Assembly: GCA_017469625.1 (NCBI GenBank)
Contig: JAFUGA010000037.1
Location: 1-64,000, forward strand
DNA from: Bacteroidales bacterium
Lineage (GTDB): Bacteria > Bacteroidota > Bacteroidia > Bacteroidales > P3
DNA length: 64,000 nucleotides
Direction of reading: 5' to 3'
Within the stretch, counting starts at the first letter, position 1; every line of letters starts with the position of its first letter. Shown one piece after another: positions 54,112 to 62,013 of this stretch. The notes beneath the pieces are model-generated. The model ran no database searches. It saw only the letters and a program-made list of their open reading frames with translations, and was not told the DNA's origin. The position numbers were made by a program, and so were the translations under genes.

Positions 54112-54321
54112 GAGACAAAGTTCTACGTCCACAGAACTTGATTCTAATTTTCTAAAACAAAGAGATAGAATTCTAAAACTTTGTTTCGTGAAATTAAAAC
54201 AAAGAGATAGAAAATTAAAACAAAGTTCTACAAAATTAAAACAAAGTTTCGTAAAATTAAAACAAAGAGATAGAAAATTAAAACAAAGTTTCGTGAGTGT
54301 AGAACTTTGTTATGAAAATAT
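54112..54321 (+). repeat. 21-bp module array, locus 9 (10 units)
   Basis: Ten units from 54112 to 54321 keep 21-bp phase. The outer units are diverged (GAGACAAAG at 54112, AGAACTTTG at 54301), and the unit at 54175 has the inverted core. The array follows the 3' end of the T9SS gene at 54383. Confidence 0.92.
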
Positions 54322-54382
54322 AAACTCTTGTTTTATGGTGTGGAGATAAGAGTTTTTATGGGTAGGGTAGGGAAGAAAAAGA

Positions 54383-57300
54383 TTAGTACACAACCATAAA
54401 GTTGCCTGTTTTTAGAAACTGTTTGTTTGGTGAGAATTTGGAATGATAGACTATCTTATAAACATAAGCGTCCTGCTGTACGAACTTGCCTTTGTACTTT
54501 CCGTCCCAATAGTCCGTTATATTCTTGCCCTCAAATACCAGAGTACCCCAACGGTTAAAGATTTTGTATTCGTCTATTTCCACAATATCATAGTCTGTGT
54601 AAATTCTGAAATAAGCGTTCTTTACATTGTCTTCACGTGGTGTTATAGCAGTAGGCAGAGTTACTAAATACATACTATTAACTTCAAGTATCAGAACCAC
54701 GTTTGAATCACAACCACCTATACTTGTATGATGTTGATAGTAGATACCAGGTTCGTTTTCATAGAAATTATTTTTGTTATAAACGCTACCATATTCTATA
54801 GTGTCAATAATAGTATCGTTATAAACTTTATTTACAAACAGATGAAGATTTACAGTAGAGTCGCAACCCTCAGAAGTTTGTATATTGGCAACATAACAAC
54901 CCTGAGTATTAAGGGATAAACCTGTGAAAAGATAACTTTCACCCTCGCAAATAGTTCTATATATGGTAGTATCTGCTTTAGGATATACAAGATGGATATT
55001 TTTCTCTATGCTATCTTCACAATATCCCTCACTTATGGAAGCAGAAACTTTTATGATATAATCTCCCTCGTCCAAAATAATATTAGGATTTCTATCATTC
55101 AGATAATAAGTATGTTCTCCATCTATTAGAGTCCATTTCACAGAAGAAAGTCCCTCGTCTATAATGTCATTACCCTGAGGGTCAGAAGTAATATAACTTG
55201 CATTGGTTAGTTGCAATAAAATCTTACAATCTTTATAGCCAACTATATCTGCAGAAAAATCTGCATGAGGATATTTGCTTGTTACAGTGGCAGGAATAGT
55301 TACGTAACAGGTATTTGAACCCTTGCTCATTGCTCTGCATTCATAATTTCCAGGAGTAGGAGGATAAAATACCCTATCTTGAGAAAGTATATTCCAAACA
55401 TCATCTACATTATACCAAGCATAGTCAAAGCCTTCGGGTGCAACAAGAACACTTGCCGTTACATCACCACAACCATCTGAAATTATATCTTTTTTACCGC
55501 AATCAAGGGCAAAATATGCGTAACCAAAATGTCCAGCCTTTGCACAGTCGTAAGTAATCAACCTTATGTAAATATCCTCTCCGTGAAACTCATCAAGGTT
55601 CATACTTACTGTTTCCCAATCTTTCCACATAACATAATGGACAGAGTCATAAGGCGTTCCGTCCAACATAATAGTATCATGCCACAGGTAAACGTTGTAA
55701 TCATTGTTCCCATTTGCAACAAAAGCCTTTGAATAGCAACGAGGATTGACCTCTCGCATAGCATAATCAAAGAGTTTTATCGTAAATTTAGGCTGTTCAT
55801 AATAATTATGGTCTGGGTTCTCCAAGATAGCAGCATATTTCAATATAAGCAAATCGCTAATAGAGGTATCTACCTTCATTTTATAAGTAAGTTTCTCCGC
55901 TTCCATTCCTGCTTTCCAATTACCTAAACGAACCGAAGCATCATATCCTTCTGGTACCATTCTAAGTTGATACCCTGTCCTTGCATCTCTTGCAGTGGTG
56001 TCCCATACTACAGTATGACGAGATTCTATATCTTCAAAACCATAATCTATAGCACCACTTTCTTTATCTGGGTCCAAGATAGTACCATAAGTAGGCTTTG
56101 CTCTACATGAAGAAACCTCTGTATAATCTACACAACCTATATTTTCAGCACAAGGAAGAGAAAATTCTATAAATCTCCAACTACATTTATGTCCAAAACT
56201 TATAGAATCTGTTATGCGAACAACAAAATTACCGTTTTCTAATAGAGAATCTAAAGTTATACAATTAGTATCAACTATCCTTCTTTGAAGAAAATGATTG
56301 GTATCTTCTAAAAAGATGTCTATATACCAATAATCTACCTCAAGTTCATCAACCCAACATAAATCTGCACTTGTAGGGGTGAAATTGCTTGCAGGAAATA
56401 TAGTAATATTATTAAATTCGCAAATTGTAGTAGCAAAACCTATAGTAGGACTACAAGGATTATCTGTTGTATATTCAAGGTTGTTTTCAATAGTAATTGT
56501 AAAAGTAGTGTTAGATGGAAGATTTTCAATGTTAAGTGTTTTTCCATAAACAACAGTATCTATGTTTATATTATGAAATAGATTTTTTATATTTACAGTC
56601 CAAGAAGTCGCTTCTGTGTCATCTTGCCAAGAAACAATAAAACCATCTGAACTTACACTATTTACTAAAAAACCATAAGTATGTTTTTCACATGGTGGAG
56701 TAAAACCTCCGAAAGGAGAATCAGAACAAAGTGTTATATTCTCATAAATAGAATTGGAAACTTTCACTTGATACGTTTGACTAACATCTACTCCACACAT
56801 AGTCTCAAAGGTTAGTCCGCCCTCTTCTACAGCAGAAAGTACTATGGTAGTATCGTCATTAAAAAGAGTAAAAGTCCATTCTCCACCTTCTATATTTGTT
56901 GTTATTCTGAAAACATAGCAAGAATCTGTTATATTTTCATAATTATAATTTGCAACATCGCAAATTGTGTGAAACAAATACTGACATTGACCATTGTCAG
57001 TTGCAGGAGAATTTATATAAACAATATACCACGTATTTGATTCTAAATCAGAGAGAGTTACATACGTATCATTTGTTTGTATAGTAGTCCATTGTCCTTG
57101 CAGATTATTAGGTTTATATCTCACTTCCCACTCTGTAACACTTGGGTCGCTATCTTCCCAAACCAAAGTTGCATTTCTGCTATTTACTTCAGTTGTTTCT
57201 ATGTTATAAACGGTGCTTAGATTTACGAAAAACTCAAATCCCTCTGCTCCGTTAGTAGAAGAACTGTTGAAAAGAATAAAACATGACCCCGTATTGCATA

Positions 57301-57640
57301 CAAGTACGGCTTCAAACGGACTTCCAGCGTCAAATCTGAAAAGAAGTTCTCCGAAAACATTAGTTCCGTCATACACCTCTACATAATCTCCGCTACTTAA
57401 TCCTAATTTTTTGCAACAAAGATAGATAGGAGAATTATCTTCTGAAATAAGGGTAACCGAAGCACCTACATTAGGGTTGTAATTTGAGTGTCCGCCAGGG
57501 TCTAATACAAGATAAGATTTGTTAGGATTGATATAAAAAGTAGGGTCGCCTGAAAGAATAATAGTACTATCGCATTCTGTTTGAGAGTGTATAACAAAAA
57601 TGCTCAGCATAAAAAACATAAACAATATTATTCTTTTCAT
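54383..57640 (-). CDS. T9SS-exported fibronectin-type surface protein with type-B C-terminal domain
   Basis: 1085 residues from ATG 57640 (signal peptide MKRIILFMFFMLSIFVIHSQ); upstream codons of the longer frame cross the promoter. Next is a CUB-like beta domain (about 25-140), then several fibronectin type III-like domains (SRNATLVWEDSDPSVTEWEVRYKP and repeats to about 510), a jelly-roll-like region (about 520-740), Ig-like modules, and a C-terminal gliding-associated domain (TLPTAITPRED ... YKIFNRWGTLVFEG). Probably a surface adhesin or matrix protein. No SprF/PorP gene is beside it. Confidence 0.9.
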   Translation of the reverse strand: MKRIILFMFFMLSIFVIHSQTECDSTIILSGDPTFYINPNKSYLVLDPGGHSNYNPNVGASVTLISEDNSPIYLCCKKLGLSSGDYVEVYDGTNVFGELLFRFDAGSPFEAVLVCNTGSCFILFNSSSTNGAEGFEFFVNLSTVYNIETTEVNSRNATLVWEDSDPSVTEWEVRYKPNNLQGQWTTIQTNDTYVTLSDLESNTWYIVYINSPATDNGQCQYLFHTICDVANYNYENITDSCYVFRITTNIEGGEWTFTLFNDDTTIVLSAVEEGGLTFETMCGVDVSQTYQVKVSNSIYENITLCSDSPFGGFTPPCEKHTYGFLVNSVSSDGFIVSWQDDTEATSWTVNIKNLFHNINIDTVVYGKTLNIENLPSNTTFTITIENNLEYTTDNPCSPTIGFATTICEFNNITIFPASNFTPTSADLCWVDELEVDYWYIDIFLEDTNHFLQRRIVDTNCITLDSLLENGNFVVRITDSISFGHKCSWRFIEFSLPCAENIGCVDYTEVSSCRAKPTYGTILDPDKESGAIDYGFEDIESRHTVVWDTTARDARTGYQLRMVPEGYDASVRLGNWKAGMEAEKLTYKMKVDTSISDLLILKYAAILENPDHNYYEQPKFTIKLFDYAMREVNPRCYSKAFVANGNNDYNVYLWHDTIMLDGTPYDSVHYVMWKDWETVSMNLDEFHGEDIYIRLITYDCAKAGHFGYAYFALDCGKKDIISDGCGDVTASVLVAPEGFDYAWYNVDDVWNILSQDRVFYPPTPGNYECRAMSKGSNTCYVTIPATVTSKYPHADFSADIVGYKDCKILLQLTNASYITSDPQGNDIIDEGLSSVKWTLIDGEHTYYLNDRNPNIILDEGDYIIKVSASISEGYCEDSIEKNIHLVYPKADTTIYRTICEGESYLFTGLSLNTQGCYVANIQTSEGCDSTVNLHLFVNKVYNDTIIDTIEYGSVYNKNNFYENEPGIYYQHHTSIGGCDSNVVLILEVNSMYLVTLPTAITPREDNVKNAYFRIYTDYDIVEIDEYKIFNRWGTLVFEGKNITDYWDGKYKGKFVQQDAYVYKIVYHSKFSPNKQFLKTGNFMVVY

Positions 57641-57664
57641 AGGACTAAGATAAATAGACACCTG

Positions 57665-57695
57665 CAAATTTATGCAAAATTTCTGAATGAACCAA
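57665..57695 (-). promoter_or_regulatory. Promoter of the fibronectin-type T9SS gene
   Basis: On the minus strand TTG (57695-57693), 20 bp, TAAATTTG (57672-57665), 24 nt before the ATG. Confidence 0.7.
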
Positions 57696-57713
57696 ATAAA
57701 ATGGCAAAAAAAT

Positions 57714-57752
57714 AAAACAAAGTTCAATTTTTTTGAATCTTTGTTCTATTTT
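57714..57752 (+). repeat. 21-bp repeat family, locus 10 (partial, palindromic)
   Basis: AAAACAAAG at 57714-57722 followed by an inverted copy (TGAATCTTTGTTC) forms an interrupted hairpin downstream of the RlmB-type gene. Confidence 0.6.
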
Positions 57753-57852
57753 TCTGTAAATAGTATTTAGGAGTTTATATCAAAAAATATAGAAAAATAC
57801 TATTTTATTTTGTATATAATTAACAAAAAATCTAAGTTCTAAAACAGTGAAA

Positions 57853-58602
57853 TTATTTTATATTTCTTTGTTTTACAGCCTCGTATATAATAACTCCAGC
57901 AGCGACACTTACATTCAGAGATTCTATTTCTCCGTTTATAGGTATGCGAATAAGTTCGTCAGACATCTTTAAAGCATCTTTGCTCACACCTCTATCTTCT
58001 GCTCCCATAATTAGAATAAAACCCTCTTTGAAATCTTGTTCGTAATACAAATGATTTGCTTTTTCAGATGCAGAATAAATTTTTAACCCCATCTGTCTAA
58101 GATAGTTAAGAGTACTTTTTGTGTTCCTAATCTTACAAATAGGCAAACGGAGTAAAGCACCAGCAGAGGTTTTTATAGCATCTTCATTTATAGCGGCCGA
58201 ACCCTCTTCTGGCACCACAAGACAAGTAGCCCCTGCACATTCACAAGTCCTTGCTATTGCGCCAAGATTTCTTACGTCTGTAATATGGTCAAGCATTACT
58301 ACAAAAGGTTGATTATTAGAATTTAAACACTCTTCTATTACATCTTCCAAAAGAGAATATTCCACCAAAGAAGTAACCGCAACAACTCCTTGATGATTGC
58401 CTACACGAGTAAGAGAATTTAGTTTCTCTATAGGAACGTACTGTATTTTAGGATTTTGCCCTTCTTGTTTCAGTTCTTCTTTTATGTTTTTTATTCCATC
58501 ATTGGATATATTTGTCTGTAAGAGAAGTTTTTCTATGGTTTTGCCCTCCCTTATCGCTTCCAAAATCGGACGTATTCCGTAAATAATATTTTCTTTTGCC
58601 AT
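57853..58602 (-). CDS. rlmB: 23S rRNA 2'-O-ribose methyltransferase, TrmH/SpoU family
   Basis: 249 residues. An L30e-like substrate-binding N-terminal domain (IIYGIRPILEAIREGKTIEKLLLQ) is followed by a knotted SPOUT domain with motif 1 LDHITDVRNLGAIARTCECAG, motif 2 IMGAEDRGVS, and motif 3 IPINGEIESLNVSVAAGVIIYE. RlmB methylates G2251 in the P-loop. The length and N-terminal domain fit RlmB, but the paralogue choice within the family is inferred. Repeat arrays flank the gene on both sides. Confidence 0.92.
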   Translation of the reverse strand: MAKENIIYGIRPILEAIREGKTIEKLLLQTNISNDGIKNIKEELKQEGQNPKIQYVPIEKLNSLTRVGNHQGVVAVTSLVEYSLLEDVIEECLNSNNQPFVVMLDHITDVRNLGAIARTCECAGATCLVVPEEGSAAINEDAIKTSAGALLRLPICKIRNTKSTLNYLRQMGLKIYSASEKANHLYYEQDFKEGFILIMGAEDRGVSKDALKMSDELIRIPINGEIESLNVSVAAGVIIYEAVKQRNIK

Positions 58603-58631
58603 AATATGCTGTGTTTGTGTTTATTCGTTAT

Positions 58632-58715
58632 GTTTTTCTATCTCTTTATTCTATTTTTCTAAAACTTTGTTTTAATTTCGTAGAACTTTGTTTTAAATTT
58701 CTATCTCTTCGTTTT
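58632..58715 (-). repeat. 21-bp module array, locus 11 (4 units)
   Basis: Minus-strand units with cores at 58644, 58665, 58686 and 58707 keep 21-bp phase. The core at 58707 has the AAAACGAAG variant. It is downstream of the LolD-like gene. Confidence 0.85.
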
Positions 58716-58764
58716 AGAATTCTAAAACTTGATTATAAATTTACATAATAAAAAAAATAAGTTT

Positions 58765-59415
58765 TTATATTATTTTGCCATCACTGATTATTAACTCTCT
58801 GTCTGTTAAGGAAGAAAGTTCTTTTGCGTGAGTTACTATAATAAAGGTTTGATGTAGTTTTTCTCTTAATAGGAAAAACAAATCAAAAAGGCTTTTTGCG
58901 TTTTTGGAGTCCAAATTTCCTGTTGGCTCGTCTGCAAGAATAAGGGCAGGGGAGTTGATAAGCGAACGTGCAACAGCCACTCTTTGTTGCTCACCACCAG
59001 AAAGTTCTGTAGGATAGTTGCTTTCTTTTCCTGCTATACCCAAAGTATCAAACAGTTCTTTGGCTTTTTCTTCGGCCTGTTTCTTATCCGTTCCACCAAT
59101 TAGGGCAGGCATAATGGCGTTTTCCAATGCAGTAAATTCATTCAGAAGATAATGAAATTGGAAAACAAAACCTATTTCCTTGTTTCTGAAAACGGATAAC
59201 TCCTTGTCATTTAGTTTAGTAATATCTTTGCCATTTATTATTACAGACCCTTCATCTGCTTTGTCAAGCGTGCCTATAATGTTTAACAAAGTAGTTTTTC
59301 CAGCCCCAGAGGCCCCTGTAATACTTACTATTTCAGAGTCTTGAATATCAAAACTTATATTTTTTAATACCTGTAAATTATCAAAAGATTTTGAAATATT
59401 GTTTAAACTTATCAT
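58765..59415 (-). CDS. ABC transporter ATP-binding protein, LolD/MacB type
   Basis: 216 residues: Walker A GASGAGKTT (34-42), Q-loop FQFHYLL, signature LSGGEQQRVAVA near 140, Walker B LILADEPTGNLDS near 160, and switch VTHAKEL. The sequence suits LolD, which powers release of lipoproteins from the inner membrane, or a related MacB/FtsE-type exporter. No LolC/E-like membrane subunit lies nearby. The ATG overlaps the stop of the patatin gene by 4 bp, so the two are translationally coupled. Confidence 0.9.
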   Translation of the reverse strand: MISLNNISKSFDNLQVLKNISFDIQDSEIVSITGASGAGKTTLLNIIGTLDKADEGSVIINGKDITKLNDKELSVFRNKEIGFVFQFHYLLNEFTALENAIMPALIGGTDKKQAEEKAKELFDTLGIAGKESNYPTELSGGEQQRVAVARSLINSPALILADEPTGNLDSKNAKSLFDLFFLLREKLHQTFIIVTHAKELSSLTDRELIISDGKII

Positions 59416-61730
59416 CGGTCTATATTTTTTTCATTAAACATTATGCTACCAAAACTAACTGATATATTCCAAGGCGAAGAGTCGTTATCTCTTTGATGAT
59501 ACGATACTCCAGCAGAAAAATCTCCTATAGGTGTAGAAATGATTAGGGATAAAGAGGCTATACCGTAAAGTTTTTGGAATAAATCTCCGTAATAGGCTTG
59601 GTTAAATTCATTTGCAAGGATTTGTCTTACAGGTGCAAAGATATAGGTTCCAAATCTTAAAGAAGCGTTGCCAATAAAAGAAGAACCTATGTTGAATATC
59701 TGTTCCATACCTCCAGCCAAATATTGATTGGCACGGTATTCTGGGTAAAAACTTGTAAGACATTCTTTTGTCGGTGTGTAGGTGCCAGCGTTAAGAAGGC
59801 TTGACTTTCTTGTATAAAACAAATCTTGGAAAGAGTAAAATATATTGGTAGAAAAACCAAGTGAATAAAGTTTTGAGATATGACGATAAAACTTATTGTT
59901 GAAACTTATCTGTATCCAAGTATGTTTGTGCGAGAAATAATTGTCGTAAAGTGATGCATTGCCGGGATGAAACTTCTCTATTCCTTTGACAAACTGCACA
60001 TTGAAACGAGAAATAAAACCTTCTGTAGGGTAAAAAATGTTATCCAAACTGCAATAATCTCTCATTATACCAACAACGAGATGAGAAAAGGTTGTATTGT
60101 CTGCTGTGTCTGTGCTAAGTATAATATCCTCTGCAAAATATTTATCATCTATATAACCATAACCTATTTTGGCAGTCAGCATATCTCGTCTGGATATAGG
60201 CAGACCTATTTTCAGTTGAACGTTTCTTTCTCTCTGTACAATATAATTTAAAGCCGAATACTCAAAAAAAGAAGAGTGATTACGAAAATAATTCCAATGA
60301 TTTAGAATTACTTTTCCTTCAACGAAGAATGGATAATAAAGATTTGGAATATCCAAGCGTACATCGTACATAGCAGATTGATAAAACCTACCTGCATAAA
60401 AGTTTAGTTTGTGTTGCCAAGATAGGTAACCAACTGAATTATAATCAATACCAAGAAACAGATTACTAATAGGGTCTGAAGAAATTATACCACCTACTTT
60501 TGTATTTATAGTTCGTTTCATTCTAACGTTCAACTCCAAGATATAATCCTTAGTAAAATGGTCGTAATACATATATGGCGTAACCGAACGAACGTTTGGG
60601 TGAGAGCAGAGAGTGAGATAGTTAGGCTTGATATTATTTATTGTAAGTGTGTCATCGTGCATATTCATCGTTAGCATCTTTTCAAAATATTTTTGTTGAT
60701 GTTCGCCCGCACCGTGAATGATAATGTTACCTATAGATATTTTGTCTTTCTTTGCATTGAAAGAGTTTCGTTTATTCATCATTTCGTTTTTGTCCAAAGT
60801 GTCAATAAACTGATATTTTATCCTCTCAATGTTCTCTTTTGCAATATCATAACCTCTTTTTATACACAACATTTTTTGCGAAAAGTCCATAACATCTATA
60901 TCACTCATATCTGGTTCAAGCAAAACACCTTCATCGCAAGGTATTTCATACTTTGAATCGTTGCTAACCATATTTTCTATATACAAAATAAGGTCTTCTT
61001 CGTTTGGGTCATCAAAATTGTTCGCTACTTTTACACCTAAGATTATGTCGGGGTTGAAAAATTCCTGCATCTCATTGGAAGGGAAGTTGTTATAAATACC
61101 TCCATCGCACATCATCTTACCGTCTATCTGTATGGGAGAGAAAAAGAAAGGGAAAGTCATAGAAGCCCTTATGGAACGACCTAAATCTCCGTTTCTCATT
61201 ATCTTAGGTTTGTTGTCATTTACGTTTGTTGCCACGCAAAAGAAAGGAATCATAAGATTGTTGAAATCTCCGTTGCATATCTTGTTTGCTTCGGCAAATA
61301 TTTCCAAAAAAGCGTAATCCATTTGCACAGGATTGATAAGACTAAGTGGTATATCTGCTTTGAATTTCTTGTCTATGTTTAGATTTACTTGGAACAGTGT
61401 GGCATCTTTCTTTGGTGTCCTATAATAAGGCAACAACCTCTCGTCTATACGACCAGATAACCAATTTTCAAAATCTTTAGAAAAGAAAATCTCTTCTATT
61501 TCCTCAGGTGAATAACCAGAAGCATACAACCCCCCAACGATGGCTCCCATAGATGTTCCGCCTATGTAATCTATTGGAATACCCTCTTCTTCCAAGGCTT
61601 TCAAAACTCCTATATGTGCCAAACCTTTTGCACCACCTCCACTCAAAACAAGACCCAAAGTTTGTTCTCTTTGAGCCAGCAGAGTATTAACCCCCAACAA
61701 TATCAATATGCAAAAAATTAGCCTTTTCAT
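59412..61730 (-). CDS. Patatin-like phospholipase with BamA-type C-terminal barrel (type Vd autotransporter-like)
   Basis: 772 residues. Signal peptide MKRLIFCILILLGVNTLLAQ. The patatin domain (about 25-330) has the oxyanion loop GGGAKG (31-36), the nucleophile S60 in GTSMG, and the catalytic Asp in CDGGIYNNFP near 216. A POTRA-like segment follows (about 340-430), then a 16-stranded BamA/Omp85-like barrel (about 440-772, ending in an aromatic strand). This is the layout of PlpD-type Vd secretion, but Bacteroidota homologues may keep the lipase in the periplasm facing the outer membrane. It is coupled to the LolD-like gene. Confidence 0.92.
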   Translation of the reverse strand: MKRLIFCILILLGVNTLLAQREQTLGLVLSGGGAKGLAHIGVLKALEEEGIPIDYIGGTSMGAIVGGLYASGYSPEEIEEIFFSKDFENWLSGRIDERLLPYYRTPKKDATLFQVNLNIDKKFKADIPLSLINPVQMDYAFLEIFAEANKICNGDFNNLMIPFFCVATNVNDNKPKIMRNGDLGRSIRASMTFPFFFSPIQIDGKMMCDGGIYNNFPSNEMQEFFNPDIILGVKVANNFDDPNEEDLILYIENMVSNDSKYEIPCDEGVLLEPDMSDIDVMDFSQKMLCIKRGYDIAKENIERIKYQFIDTLDKNEMMNKRNSFNAKKDKISIGNIIIHGAGEHQQKYFEKMLTMNMHDDTLTINNIKPNYLTLCSHPNVRSVTPYMYYDHFTKDYILELNVRMKRTINTKVGGIISSDPISNLFLGIDYNSVGYLSWQHKLNFYAGRFYQSAMYDVRLDIPNLYYPFFVEGKVILNHWNYFRNHSSFFEYSALNYIVQRERNVQLKIGLPISRRDMLTAKIGYGYIDDKYFAEDIILSTDTADNTTFSHLVVGIMRDYCSLDNIFYPTEGFISRFNVQFVKGIEKFHPGNASLYDNYFSHKHTWIQISFNNKFYRHISKLYSLGFSTNIFYSFQDLFYTRKSSLLNAGTYTPTKECLTSFYPEYRANQYLAGGMEQIFNIGSSFIGNASLRFGTYIFAPVRQILANEFNQAYYGDLFQKLYGIASLSLIISTPIGDFSAGVSYHQRDNDSSPWNISVSFGSIMFNEKNIDR

Positions 61731-61747
61731 TATACGAGTTTAATCGG

Positions 61748-61755
61748 CAAAGTTA
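61748..61755 (-). promoter_or_regulatory. -7 box of the patatin-LolD pair
   Basis: TAACTTTG on the minus strand, 17 nt before the ATG at 61730. Confidence 0.6.
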
Positions 61756-61949
61756 CGAATATTCTTTGATACTAAAGAAAATAAAAAGATAAATTTCTTT
61801 TTCTTTCCACATAAAACGAAATATGGACAAGTTTTAGAATGATAGTTTGAAGAGTAAGATAATTTTCTTTGTAGTATAATAGCGAAACAATAAATCTTTA
61901 TCTAAAATTTTTAGTCAAACTCTTTCTGTTTTTATGTAAAAAGAGAAAA

Positions 61950-61970
61950 GACGTTGTTATGAGCAACGTC
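61950..61970 (-). terminator. Terminator of the methylmalonyl-CoA mutase gene
   Basis: 7-bp GC-containing stem (61950-61956 with 61964-61970), 7-nt loop, then TTTTCTCTTTTTA on the minus strand. Confidence 0.75.
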
Positions 61971-62013
61971 CTTTCAATCAAAAACATGTAAATAATAAAA
62001 ATAATTATAACAA

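Larger units (their letters stand above)
53811..54382. other. Spacer with operator, promoter and repeat locus 9
   Basis: Between two leftward genes lie the HTH operon promoter, an AT-rich stretch, and a 10-unit 21-bp array. The 79-codon open frame at 54110-54349 is translated repeat and is not called a gene. Confidence 0.7.

Noticed and set aside
54110-54349. 79-codon open frame with the same heptads
   Set aside because: Same reason as the other array frames; the ends of the frame are diverged repeat units.
61749-62013. Possible gene between the patatin and mutase genes
   Set aside because: No frame of useful length or domain was found; only the patatin -7 box and the mutase terminator are present.
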